A stretch of DNA of 64,000 nt, from the NCBI RefSeq assembly GCF_902859595.1, contig NZ_CADIJQ010000004.1:186001-250000 (forward strand), in the 5' to 3' direction. This DNA is from Achromobacter kerstersii (GTDB lineage: Bacteria; Pseudomonadota; Gammaproteobacteria; Burkholderiales; Burkholderiaceae_B). The notes below the pieces were generated by a model. The model had not been told where the DNA came from and did no database searches. It saw only the letters and a list, made by a program, of their open reading frames with translations. A program made the position numbers and the translations under genes. The first letter of the stretch is position 1, and every line of letters starts with the position of its first letter. Shown piece by piece: positions 9,875 to 18,203 of this stretch.

Positions 9875-10281
9875 GCTCGCACATGGATAACCTGGCGGAT
9901 CATGGCCATGGCGGCCATGGCCACGGCCACGACGACCATGACGACGGCGCCGGCCACGGCACCCTGAAAAGCTACATCACCGGCTTCGTGCTGGCGGCCA
10001 TTCTGACGGCCATTCCGTTCTGGCTGGTGATGGACCGCGTCTTCGCCAATTCGCGTACGACGGCGTTGGTGATCCTGGCGTTTGCCGTGGTGCAGATCGT
10101 GGTCCACATCGTCTACTTCCTGCACATGGACGCCAAGTCCGAAAGCGGCTGGAATATGTTGGCGTTAATATTCACGCTGGTGCTGGTCGTAATCACGCTC
10201 AGCGGGTCAATCTGGATCATGTATCACTTGAACTCCAATATGATGCCCATGTCCACACACGACATGCGGAAAATGCCCTGA
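9871..10281 (+). CDS. cyoD: Cytochrome bo3 quinol oxidase subunit IV
   Basis: A 136-residue subunit IV with three membrane helices (from about residues 34, 60 and 90), matching CyoD, which assists CuB assembly and stability. The ATG overlaps the cyoC stop. The first 30 residues are unusually histidine-rich, with several HGHGGHGHGHDDHDD-type runs ahead of the first helix, many more than in E. coli CyoD. This tail could bind copper or another metal; that is an inference. The stop overlaps the start of the SURF1 gene (TGATG). Confidence 0.93.
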   Translation: MSSHMDNLADHGHGGHGHGHDDHDDGAGHGTLKSYITGFVLAAILTAIPFWLVMDRVFANSRTTALVILAFAVVQIVVHIVYFLHMDAKSESGWNMLALIFTLVLVVITLSGSIWIMYHLNSNMMPMSTHDMRKMP

Positions 10282-11066
10282 TGGCTGCAGTAAAAAACAC
10301 TCAACAACACCCCGGCGACACCCCCCGTAGTCCGCGCAGCAAAACCACCCTGGTCATTCTGGGGGTGGTTGCTGTTGCGCTGTTCGCGGGCCTGTGCGCC
10401 CTGGGCACCTGGCAGGTGCACCGCCTGGCCTGGAAGCGTGACCTGATCGCGCAAGTGAACCAGCGGGCGCATGCGCCCACCACGCCGGCCCCGGGCAAGC
10501 GCGACTGGCGCACGCTGAGCTTCAACAATGCCGAATACCGCCATGTGTCGGCCACGGGCAAGTACCTGTACGACCAGCAGACGCTGGTGCAGGCCGCCAC
10601 CGAACTGGGCAGCGGCTACTGGGTCATGACGCCGCTGCAATTGCCCGAGGGCGGCACGGTGCTGGTCAACCGCGGCTTCGTGCTGCCGGAATGGCGCAAG
10701 AGCCAGGTCAACACTGCGCAACCGCCCGCCGAAGGCAGCGTGACCGGGCTGCTTCGCATGGGAGAACCGGGCAGCGGCTTTTTGCGCAACAACGATCCCG
10801 CGTCAAACCTTTGGTATTCGCGCGACCTGCCGGCCATCGCCACCGCGCGCGGGCTGACGGACGTGGCGCCGTACTTCATCGACGCCGACGCCGCGTCCAG
10901 CCCCAGCCGGGACCCGGCCCGCGACCCCGTCGGCGGCCTGACGGTGCTGACCTTCCCGAACAACCACCTGGTCTATGCCATCACCTGGTATGCGCTGGCG
11001 CTGATGATCATCGTCGGCGTGGCGATTTTCGTGCGCGAAGAAAAGCGCGCATGGGGCAAAGCCTAA
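10281..11066 (+). CDS. SURF1-family oxidase assembly protein
   Basis: A 261-residue SURF1-family protein with the expected two membrane helices (about residues 22-42 and 232-252) flanking a periplasmic domain. Recognisable blocks are LGTWQVHRLAWKRDLI after helix 1, GYWVMTPLQL, VLVNRGFVLPEW and the C-terminal NNHLVYAITWYALA. The family supplies heme a or o to heme-copper oxidases. Its place as the last gene of the cyo operon, overlapping cyoD by one base, points to assembly of this quinol oxidase. The stop codon overlaps that of the convergent nadV. Confidence 0.92.
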   Translation: MAAVKNTQQHPGDTPRSPRSKTTLVILGVVAVALFAGLCALGTWQVHRLAWKRDLIAQVNQRAHAPTTPAPGKRDWRTLSFNNAEYRHVSATGKYLYDQQTLVQAATELGSGYWVMTPLQLPEGGTVLVNRGFVLPEWRKSQVNTAQPPAEGSVTGLLRMGEPGSGFLRNNDPASNLWYSRDLPAIATARGLTDVAPYFIDADAASSPSRDPARDPVGGLTVLTFPNNHLVYAITWYALALMIIVGVAIFVREEKRAWGKA

Positions 11067-12754
11067 ACCGGCCAGTGAATGCTGCCGGGCTCGGGGCACG
11101 TCCACGAGCCTTGCAGCCGTTCACGGATTTGCGCCAGGCTTTGCTCAACCAGCAACTGGCCGTCGCGAAACACCGGCACGAGCGCGCCGCCTGCTGCCGC
11201 ATCCGCCGTCTGCTGATCGTGCAGCACGTAGCCCGTGGCCGTTTCCTCTACCCGCAACAAGCCCTTGGCCGAACGCTTGACGCCGGAATCCGTCACCGGG
11301 TCTTTCACCAGCTCCTGCGGTTCGCCGTTGACTTCCGCGTAGGTGGCCTTCAAGGCCCAGCCGAAGGTGTCGCGCGTCAGGTATTGGTAGGTGTAGGAAC
11401 CAATGCCCAACACCACGTTGCCCGATGCAAAGCCCTTCTTTTCCAGGCGGACCAGAATGTCGCGGCCGCGCGTCAACGTGATGGAGTCGCCGTAGATCAG
11501 GCCAACGTGCGGGTCCAGCAGCTTGTAGCCGCGGTCGGTGACGACGCCGCCGAAAATATCCCACAGGCATTGCACCGCGCCCTTCACTTCTGGCTCGCGC
11601 AGAGTTTGGCTGGCGCGGCCGTTGTCGTCCAGCAGCCAGTACGTGCCGGTTGCTGCATCACGCACCGCTTCGAAACCCTCGCGGCGGGCGGCGGCCAGGG
11701 CGGCGCTGTCTTCCACGCGGGACACGTCGGTGCAGAAATAGCCGGTCAGAATCTTCACGGGGTCGCCGGAGTCGGGGCGGAACACCACCTTGGCGTTGCC
11801 GAATGCATCCGGCTGACGCGCCAGGATTTCGCCCTTCAATGCTGACGCGAAATCGGTCACCACTTGCCAGAAGTCCCAGGTGTCCGACACCACCGACACG
11901 ATGCCCGCCGGGTACACCTGCGTGACCAGACGGCGGATCGTTTCGATTTCACCTTCCTTGCTGCCCAGGCACATCACCGAGTGTTCCGTCGCCGGGACGG
12001 AACCGCCGATCAATTCGCGGTCGGAATCGGCGCCGTAGATGTCTTCCAGATAATCGATGGCGGGAATGGTGTCGGTGCCGGTGAACGACAGCAAGTGACC
12101 CGCGCCGCTCTTGCGGGCGTCATACAGGCCCGACATGCCGCGCATGGAAAAGTCGTGGCCCTGCCAGTTCACGAAGTCCATCGGGCTGCCCGTCAGGCGC
12201 GCGAAGTAGGTCAGCAGCTTGCGGTATTCGAAGGCGATGGTCGCCACCGTCGACGGCTTCCACGATTCGCAGCTGAACAGGGTTTCGATGTACGTCACCA
12301 GCCACGCGAAGTCGGGGTGCGTGTTGATGAAGGTGACGGGCGGCACGCGGATATCCACACGTGCGCCTTCCGGCACCGAACGGATTTCCAGCGGCAGATA
12401 GCCCAGCTCATACAAGGCCTGCAAGTGGTCCACGGTGACCGCGCCCTTGCCCAACGCGTTATCCACACGGCGCTGATATTGGCGCACGGCGGCGCCTGCC
12501 GGCTTGCCGAAGAATTCGCGGTCGAAGAGATCGATCAGGATTTCCTTGATGAAGCCTTGCAGGCCAAACCAGACGATCTTGTCGTCGAACAGTTCAGGCA
12601 GCACCGGGGCCAGGCGAGCCGAGCGCGGCGTGAAGTTGGCCAGGATCTTGTTGGTGCCCTTGGGGTACTGGAACGGGTGGCCCGTCTTGTAGAAATCGGC
12701 TTGCAGGAAGGGATTGATGCCGTTCTTGACGGTAAGGCTATCGGGGGCATTCAT
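11063..12754 (-). CDS. nadV: Nicotinamide phosphoribosyltransferase
   Basis: A 563-residue NadV/NAMPT-type enzyme that converts nicotinamide and PRPP to nicotinamide mononucleotide. The opening NPFLQADFYKTGHPFQYP, the FSCESWKPSTVATIAF block, RGMSGLYDARKSGAGH and the C-terminal RVEETATGYVLHDQQ fit the family better than nicotinate phosphoribosyltransferase. The ATG at 12754 follows a good ribosome-binding site (GAAGGAA). It lies 22 bases after the prs-like gene, with nrtR upstream, giving an NAD salvage operon in which prs supplies PRPP. The product acts in the cytoplasm. Confidence 0.93.
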   Translation of the reverse strand: MNAPDSLTVKNGINPFLQADFYKTGHPFQYPKGTNKILANFTPRSARLAPVLPELFDDKIVWFGLQGFIKEILIDLFDREFFGKPAGAAVRQYQRRVDNALGKGAVTVDHLQALYELGYLPLEIRSVPEGARVDIRVPPVTFINTHPDFAWLVTYIETLFSCESWKPSTVATIAFEYRKLLTYFARLTGSPMDFVNWQGHDFSMRGMSGLYDARKSGAGHLLSFTGTDTIPAIDYLEDIYGADSDRELIGGSVPATEHSVMCLGSKEGEIETIRRLVTQVYPAGIVSVVSDTWDFWQVVTDFASALKGEILARQPDAFGNAKVVFRPDSGDPVKILTGYFCTDVSRVEDSAALAAARREGFEAVRDAATGTYWLLDDNGRASQTLREPEVKGAVQCLWDIFGGVVTDRGYKLLDPHVGLIYGDSITLTRGRDILVRLEKKGFASGNVVLGIGSYTYQYLTRDTFGWALKATYAEVNGEPQELVKDPVTDSGVKRSAKGLLRVEETATGYVLHDQQTADAAAGGALVPVFRDGQLLVEQSLAQIRERLQGSWTCPEPGSIHWPV

Positions 12755-12776
12755 GGTGCAGGTTCCTTCTTGGCTT

Positions 12777-13619
12777 TCAGTTTTCAATATTGACGAGCAC
12801 CGGCGCATTCGCGCCTGTCGCATCCGTCCAGTCATAGGCAGTGAAGATGCCGGCGTAGCGGGCGTTCAGTTCGGCCAGCCCCTTGCTGAAGATGCCGTGC
12901 GTGACATACAGGTAGAGCGGCTGGCGGGTCTTGTCGCCCAAGGCGGCGGCCAGTTCCAGGAACGTGCGGCCGCCGTCGCAGATGTCGTCAACCACCAGCA
13001 CGGGCTGATCGGGGATATCGTCCGGCACGCGCGTTTCAGTGATGCGTCCGGTTTGCGTATCGCGCACCTTTTCGGCGTAGCGCACGTCCGCCACGCCCAG
13101 CGTCTTGGCCAGAGCCTGCACGCGCTTGCGGGCGCCTGCGTCAGGCGCCATCAGGGTCACGCCCTGGGCAAAGGCGGGTGCGGCCAGCGCGTTCTTCAGG
13201 AACGCGGCGGCGTCCACCACGCGCAGACGTTGCAGCAGCGCCGGGGTCACGTCGCTGTGCGGTTCCACGACCGTCACGGTGGCGTACTGCTGGTCATTGA
13301 TCAGCTTGCAGAACACGGCAGCGCCAAGCGCCTCGCCGGGATTGCAGACGCGGTCTTGGCGCGCGTACGGCACGTAAGGCATGTCCAGGTGCACCGGCAC
13401 GCCCGGGTTCAGGCGGCGCAGCGCGTCGGTCAGCATCAGCAATTGCATGACATCGTCGGCCGACTTCAGCAATGCGTGGATACGGAAGGCGCTGGCGGCA
13501 TCGGCTTGGGCCTGCAAGTTGGCCGGCACCGTAACCTGGCTTTCGCCCCCGGGAAATACAAACGCGGCCGGCGTGCCGGTGATGCGTTGCCCTTCTACTA
13601 CCGCAGTGATGGTGAACAT
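12777..13619 (-). CDS. prs: Ribose-phosphate pyrophosphokinase (NadV-associated)
   Basis: A 280-residue PRPP synthetase that makes PRPP from ribose 5-phosphate and ATP. The PRPP-binding loop VLVVDDICDGGRTF is near residue 203, and VHLDMPYVPYARQDRV carries the conserved catalytic-region YxPYARQD motif. It is shorter than housekeeping Prs (about 315), as is usual for copies paired with nadV. It shares a transcript with nadV and probably provides its co-substrate. The intergenic region upstream carries inverted and direct repeats that may be the NrtR operator. Confidence 0.9.
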   Translation of the reverse strand: MFTITAVVEGQRITGTPAAFVFPGGESQVTVPANLQAQADAASAFRIHALLKSADDVMQLLMLTDALRRLNPGVPVHLDMPYVPYARQDRVCNPGEALGAAVFCKLINDQQYATVTVVEPHSDVTPALLQRLRVVDAAAFLKNALAAPAFAQGVTLMAPDAGARKRVQALAKTLGVADVRYAEKVRDTQTGRITETRVPDDIPDQPVLVVDDICDGGRTFLELAAALGDKTRQPLYLYVTHGIFSKGLAELNARYAGIFTAYDWTDATGANAPVLVNIEN

Positions 13620-13639
13620 GATCAGCCCTTAGTGGCATT

Positions 13640-13700
13640 TCAAAACTAAGTGAAGCGAGTATAAACCTACTTATTGTTTGTTTGCAACTAAGTAGTGAAT
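13640..13700. promoter_or_regulatory. Candidate NrtR operator upstream of prs-nadV
   Basis: In the short AT-rich gap before prs, CTACTTA (13667-13673) and its complement TAAGTAG (13689-13695) form an inverted repeat with a 15-base spacer. A second AACTAAGT copy lies at 13644-13651 and repeats the one at 13686-13693. The sequence stands out in GC-rich surroundings and sits where an NAD-responsive repressor would act. Binding is inferred. Confidence 0.5.
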
Positions 13701-13715
13701 GGACGTCGCCCGGTG

Positions 13716-14387
13716 CTATCCGACGCTGCGGTCGAACAACGTGAAGTCCTTCAGGCGATACAGACGCGCGGGCCGTTGCGCGCCCCCGACTTGCTCTCCG
13801 GTATCTTCCAGCACGCCCCAGGCGTCCATCTTGCGGCGGAAGTTGGATTTTTCGAGCCGCGTCTGCAAGATCGCTTCGTAGGTGTGTTGCAGTTCCGTCA
13901 GCGTGAAGCGTTCGGGCAACAGGAAGAACGGCAAGGTGGAATAGCTGGACTTGTTGCGCAGCCGGGCGACGGCCGCGGTGACGATGCTGGCGTGGTCAAA
14001 CGCCAGCGGCGGCAGCGCGTCCACGCTGACGAAACGGAAACCCTGGAAACCCGGGAAACCGGCCTGGCTTGCGGCTTCCAATTCCGCCGCCGGCACCAGC
14101 GCTACGTACGACACCGACAGCGACCATTGGCGCGGGTCACGGTCTTTGCCGGAGAACACCTGCAACTGTTCCAGGTAGCGGGGTTCAAAGCCGGTCTTTT
14201 CCCGCAGGACGCGGCGAATGCTGGCTTCGGTGTGGTCGTCTTCGTCCGCATGCACCACGCCGCCCGGCAAGGCCATCGCATTTTTGAAAGGCGCACGGTC
14301 GCGCTGATGCAGGGCAATTTCCAGCGCGCCTGCCCGCAAGGTGAGCAAGACGGCGTCAACAGTGACAAGAGGCAGTGGATAGTCCAC
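13716..14387 (-). CDS. nrtR: NrtR, NUDIX-domain repressor of NAD metabolism
   Basis: A 223-residue regulator with an N-terminal NUDIX domain (about 1-140) and a C-terminal winged helix (about 145-215, including LPFFLLPERFTLTELQHTYEAIL and KSNFRRKM). The NUDIX box around GGVVHADEDDHTEASIRRVL departs from the catalytic consensus, as in NrtR proteins that sense ADP-ribose or related NAD products rather than hydrolyse them. In other proteobacteria NrtR represses NAD salvage genes. Here it lies directly upstream of prs and nadV on the same strand. The start is a GTG at 14387. Confidence 0.88.
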   Translation of the reverse strand: MDYPLPLVTVDAVLLTLRAGALEIALHQRDRAPFKNAMALPGGVVHADEDDHTEASIRRVLREKTGFEPRYLEQLQVFSGKDRDPRQWSLSVSYVALVPAAELEAASQAGFPGFQGFRFVSVDALPPLAFDHASIVTAAVARLRNKSSYSTLPFFLLPERFTLTELQHTYEAILQTRLEKSNFRRKMDAWGVLEDTGEQVGGAQRPARLYRLKDFTLFDRSVG

Positions 14388-14552
14388 GGGCGGGTTCCAT
14401 GAATGCGGGTTCGGGGCAAGATGCCACTATGGCGTGCAACCGTCAAATGACACGCATCAGGCAGGTCACGAGGCACCCCTGCGGCACGCCGTCAGGCCAG
14501 GGCCAAAGCGCCAAGAATTAGACGAAATAGACGGAACATCCCAGGCAATAGA

Positions 14553-14602
14553 CAGAAAATGACCCAGAAAATGACGCAGAAAATAACGTAATTGTTTATA
14601 CT
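14553..14602 (+). promoter_or_regulatory. Porin promoter region with 12-bp direct repeats
   Basis: Three copies of CAGAAAATGAC or CAGAAAATAAC begin at 14553, 14565 and 14577, a 12-bp period. They are followed by a -10-like TATACT at 14597-14602. The even spacing upstream of a porin promoter suggests operator repeats for a regulator such as an OmpR-type protein. This is inferred from position only. Confidence 0.45.
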
Positions 14603-14686
14603 GCTGGCCGGGAACACCGTTCGGCTCACTGCCGAATGTGCTGTTCCCTTTGTTTTTTCCAACCCAAATTCCCAGGAGATCCCCGG

Positions 14687-15796
14687 ATGAAAAAGACGCT
14701 GCTCGCCGCTGCGATGCTGACCGCTTTTACAGGCATTGCTCAGGCAGAACCGTCAGTCACCCTCTATGGTGTCATCGACACCGGCCTCGGCTACAACAAG
14801 ATCAAGGGCGATGGCTACAGTGGTAGCAAGCTCGGCATGATCAACGGCATCCAGGCCGGCTCCCGCTGGGGCGTGCGTGGTTCCGAAGATCTGGGCGACG
14901 GCCTGCGCGCCGTCTTCAAGCTGGAAAGCGGGTTCGACTCCGCCAACGGCCAGCGCGGACAATCGGGCCGCCTGTTCGGCCGCCAAGCCACCATCGGCCT
15001 GGCCAACGACGCCTGGGGCCAGTTGGACTTCGGCCGCCAAGCCACGATCGGCTCGAACTACCTGGCCGACATCGATCCCTTCTACACCAGCTACACCCAA
15101 TCCAACCTGGGCCTGGGTTTCAGCGCGGCCAACACCATGCGCTGGGACAACATGGTCATGTACCGCACCCCTTCGGTGAACGGATTTGAATTCGGCATCG
15201 GCTACTCGTTCAACGCCGACGACACGACCGCTGATCAAACGGGCTTCCGCACCGCCGACAACACGCGCGGCATCACCGCTGGCTTGCGCTATGTGCAAGG
15301 CCCGCTGAACGTTGCGCTGACATACGACCAACTGAACGGTTCCAACCGCAGCGCCACCATCGACAGCAACGCCACGCCGCGCCAGTACGCGTTGGGCGTG
15401 TCGTATGACCTGGAAGTCGTGAAGCTGGCCGCCGCCTATGGCCGCACCACCGACGGCTGGTTCGTCGGCCAGGACCTGCCCGCCGGCACCCCGTTCAGCG
15501 ACGAGTTCGGCACCAACCGCTTCGTGAACGGCTTCAAGGCCAACTCCTACATGCTGGGCGCGACCTTGCCGGTTGGCGGCGCCAGCAGCGTGTTCGCCTC
15601 GTGGCAGCACGTGGCTCCGTCCAACGACAAGCTGACGGGCGGCGACGCCAACATGAACGTGTACAGCGTGGGCTACACCTACGACCTGTCCAAGCGCACC
15701 AACCTGTACGCCTACGGTTCGTACGGCACGGACTACGCGTTCATCGACGGCCTGAAGAGCACCGCCGCAGGCCTGGGCATCCGCCACCAGTTCTAA
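14687..15796 (+). CDS. Gram-negative porin (Bordetella/Burkholderia type)
   Basis: A 369-residue trimeric-type outer-membrane porin. A clean signal peptide (MKKTLLAAAMLTAFTGIAQA) precedes EPSVTLYGVIDTGLGYN, the usual mature start of betaproteobacterial porins. Conserved landmarks are SRWGVRGSEDLGDGL and the FGRQATIG repeat. The chain ends in LGIRHQF, with the terminal Phe needed for outer-membrane insertion. Such porins let small hydrophilic solutes through. AGGAG lies about nine bases before the ATG, and a strong terminator follows the stop. Confidence 0.94.
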   Translation: MKKTLLAAAMLTAFTGIAQAEPSVTLYGVIDTGLGYNKIKGDGYSGSKLGMINGIQAGSRWGVRGSEDLGDGLRAVFKLESGFDSANGQRGQSGRLFGRQATIGLANDAWGQLDFGRQATIGSNYLADIDPFYTSYTQSNLGLGFSAANTMRWDNMVMYRTPSVNGFEFGIGYSFNADDTTADQTGFRTADNTRGITAGLRYVQGPLNVALTYDQLNGSNRSATIDSNATPRQYALGVSYDLEVVKLAAAYGRTTDGWFVGQDLPAGTPFSDEFGTNRFVNGFKANSYMLGATLPVGGASSVFASWQHVAPSNDKLTGGDANMNVYSVGYTYDLSKRTNLYAYGSYGTDYAFIDGLKSTAAGLGIRHQF

Positions 15797-15806
15797 GCGG
15801 ATAACG

Positions 15807-15841
15807 AAACGGGGCCCGCCGGTGTATGGCGGGCCCCGTTT
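15807..15841 (+). terminator. Rho-independent terminator of the porin gene
   Basis: A 14-bp perfect stem (AAACGGGGCCCGCC with its complement) closes a 7-base loop, starting 10 bases after the porin stop codon. A short T-containing run follows. The 3' arm is then repeated in the adjoining array. Confidence 0.85.
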
Positions 15842-15916
15842 CCGTTGGCCCGTTTCCATTGGCCCGTTTCCGTTAGCCCGTTTCCGTGGGCCCCGTTTCC
15901 ATGGGCCCCGTTTCCG
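15831..15916. repeat. 14-15-bp tandem repeat derived from terminator arm
   Basis: About six copies of a unit like GGCCCCGTTTCCGTT or GGCCCGTTTCCATT follow the porin terminator and run up to the stop codon of the ankyrin gene. The first copy is the 3' arm of the terminator itself, so the array looks like an expansion of that arm. Confidence 0.9.
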
Positions 15917-15917
15917 T

Positions 15918-16589
15918 TCAACGCGCTTGCGCGCGCTCAAGCATCTGCACGATTTCAGCCTGCCCGCGTTGCCGGGCATGCTGAAGCGGCGTCCGGCCAT
16001 CGCGGTCGGCCAGGTTCACATCGGCGCCCGCCGCGATCAGCAGCGCGACAATCGCCTGATGCCGTGGCCCGCCGTCGCTCAGGATGATGGCCTCCAGCAA
16101 GCCCGTCCACCCCAGCCGGTTCACGTGATCCGGGTCAACGCCCGCTTGCAACAGCGTCTTCACCACTTCCACATGCCCGCGTTCGCACGCCGGGATCAGC
16201 GCCGTGCCGCCATAGCGGTTGGTGCTTTTCAAGTCAGCGCCATGCCGCAAGGCCAGGTCCAGGATCTCGCGGTAGCCTTCGGCTCCCGCTAGCAGATAGG
16301 CGCTGTCCTGCATCCGGTTCTGCGCATTCACATCCGCGCCGGCTTCGATCAGCGCACGCGCGGCGTCCACCTGATTTGCTTGCGTCGCCCGCAGCAAAGC
16401 CGTATTGCCCTGCACGTCCCGCCCTTCCAACGGCACACCTTGCGCCAGCAATTCGCGCACCCGCGCCGTTTCCCCTTGCGCGGCGGCATCCCGCAATTGC
16501 GCGGCCGGGTCCACCGCCGCCTCAGCGCCTGCCCCCAGCGCGCTGACCGCCAACACAAAACACGCCCGCCAGAATTTGATGATCGCCAT
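15918..16589 (-). CDS. Exported ankyrin-repeat protein
   Basis: A 223-residue protein with a signal peptide (about residues 1-24, ending in GAEA) and five or six ankyrin repeats of about 33 residues. The repeats show GNTALLRATQANQVDAARAL, GGTALIPACERGHVEVVKTL and GRTPLQHARQRGQAEIVQML. Ankyrin repeats mediate protein binding; periplasmic ones in Gram-negatives are often linked to oxidative-stress or effector-immunity roles, but nothing nearby indicates which. It is transcribed convergently with the porin and probably alone. Confidence 0.85.
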   Translation of the reverse strand: MAIIKFWRACFVLAVSALGAGAEAAVDPAAQLRDAAAQGETARVRELLAQGVPLEGRDVQGNTALLRATQANQVDAARALIEAGADVNAQNRMQDSAYLLAGAEGYREILDLALRHGADLKSTNRYGGTALIPACERGHVEVVKTLLQAGVDPDHVNRLGWTGLLEAIILSDGGPRHQAIVALLIAAGADVNLADRDGRTPLQHARQRGQAEIVQMLERAQAR

Positions 16590-16737
16590 AGCCGGTATCC
16601 TCCTGACTGAATCGACCGATGATTATGGACAAGCCTGTCAGTAATGGGAAATCGGCGCGCGGTCTTGCCCGTGCAATACGGGGGAAACACGCGGCAGTCA
16701 TGATTGGATACCTTTAGAACGCAGACCCACACGGCCC

Positions 16738-18156
16738 ATGACTCCTGAATTCCACCCTCCGAAGCCCGCCCTTTCGCCCCGCCCTTGCGTATCTCCGCTG
16801 GAGTGTCCGCTGGAGTCTCCGGTGGGATCGCCGGGAGTCTCCGCGCGGGTATCACCGCTGAGGTCCCCGCTGGTGCGCTTGCTGGCCGCCGCCCTGCTGC
16901 CGCTGGCGCTTGCCGCGTGCAATGGCGGTGGCAGCGATGACGATAAAGACTCCCCCATCGTCACACCGCCGCCCGCGGTCGTGGACCCGGCGCCGGAACC
17001 GGAGCCCCAACCTGAAACGCCGTCGCGCAACACGGCCTACCTGAGCGCAAAGCCGGGCGACGTCATTCAGGTGCGCATCGAAGAACTGCACCCCACGCAA
17101 GCCGCCATCGGCTACGACCAGATCTATTACAAGCTGGGCCGCTGGCAAGGCGACTTCAACCGCCCCACCTGGTCGGCCGATGCGGTCTTGCAGCTGGACT
17201 ATCTGGACCGCACCGTCGGCAAGAAATTCGACGACTACTGCGAAGACATGGGTGGCACCGAACGGGCGCAAAAATTCGCTGACATCGCCGCCGCCCGCGC
17301 CGCCCGCCTGGACCAGCCCGCCACCTTCGCCTGCAAGGACGCGCCCGGCACGCATACCGAAAACCTGAAGACCGTCGTGGTCGGCTGGGATGGCAATCTG
17401 TACCTGACGGACGGCCATCACACGTTCTCGTCGCTGCGGGAAATTTTCGACGGCGGCCCGAAGCTGCCGGTCTGGGTCAAGGTAGACGCGAATTACAGCG
17501 ACCTCACCACCGCCGCCGCGTTCTGGCAACGCATGGTCGACGAACGCCGCGCCTGGCTGCGTGACGGACAGAACCAGCCGATCACCGTTGACCAACTGCC
17601 CAGCCGTCTGGGTCTGGCCAGCACCGACGAAGCCGGCGGCATGCAGGAAGACCGCTATCGCTCGCTGGTGTATTTCACGCGCGACGTCGCCTACAAGAAC
17701 GGCAGCCTGCCGGAGTTCGCGGAATTCCTGTGGGGCGACTGGCTGCGGCGCCAAGTGGCCAGCAGCCAACTGCCCGCGCTGGACCAGTACAAGATGGTGG
17801 CGCCCGCAACGCCCGCGCAAATTCTGGCGGTCAGCACCATGAACGCGGCGCTGGTGCCCGGCGGCGCCAACGACAGCTACGCCGCTGCCGTGCGCGATGC
17901 CGCATTGAAGATGGGCGCGCTGGCCCCGGCGGACGTCGTGTTCGATGACCGTACCGCCGCCAGCCTGGGCGGCATTCCGTTAACCGCCAACGTGGCCAAT
18001 GGCGTCTCGGTGAAGGATTCACGCGACGCGCTGGAAGAGCTGCCGCGCGTGGACCGCAAAAGCGATGGCTCGCCGCGCAACGCCGGCAAACTGTGGTTCG
18101 CGGTCAACTACCGCGCCTGCGGCAAACCGGCAGCCGGCACCTGCTGGGGCTGGTAA
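16738..18156 (+). CDS. Putative lipoprotein with ParB/sulfiredoxin-like domain
   Basis: A lipoprotein with the lipobox LALAAC (Cys61 counting from the first ATG), an acidic and Pro-rich linker (GGGSDDDKD and EPEPQPE), then a ParB/Srx-like domain. The domain signature is VRIEELHPTQAAIGYDQI and, further on, LYLTDGHHTFSSL. In ParB and sulfiredoxin the equivalent region binds nucleotide, but here the domain should be outside the cytoplasm, so partitioning is unlikely. The start is uncertain: codons before about residue 46 are 12-bp repeats, and a GTG at 16873 with TGAGGT upstream would give a compact signal peptide. Function is unknown. Confidence 0.72.
   Translation: MTPEFHPPKPALSPRPCVSPLECPLESPVGSPGVSARVSPLRSPLVRLLAAALLPLALAACNGGGSDDDKDSPIVTPPPAVVDPAPEPEPQPETPSRNTAYLSAKPGDVIQVRIEELHPTQAAIGYDQIYYKLGRWQGDFNRPTWSADAVLQLDYLDRTVGKKFDDYCEDMGGTERAQKFADIAAARAARLDQPATFACKDAPGTHTENLKTVVVGWDGNLYLTDGHHTFSSLREIFDGGPKLPVWVKVDANYSDLTTAAAFWQRMVDERRAWLRDGQNQPITVDQLPSRLGLASTDEAGGMQEDRYRSLVYFTRDVAYKNGSLPEFAEFLWGDWLRRQVASSQLPALDQYKMVAPATPAQILAVSTMNAALVPGGANDSYAAAVRDAALKMGALAPADVVFDDRTAASLGGIPLTANVANGVSVKDSRDALEELPRVDRKSDGSPRNAGKLWFAVNYRACGKPAAGTCWGW
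16792..16875. repeat. 12-bp degenerate tandem repeat at lipoprotein N terminus
   Basis: About seven degenerate copies of TCTCCGCTGGAG run up to the signal peptide of the ParB-fold lipoprotein. If translated they give an SPLE/SPVG-like repeat with no signal-peptide character, so they may be untranslated leader. Confidence 0.7.
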
Positions 18157-18203
18157 TCGAGTATCTTGTCGCTCTTTCCGCCCCTTTTTCAGAGACGTCA
18201 CCC

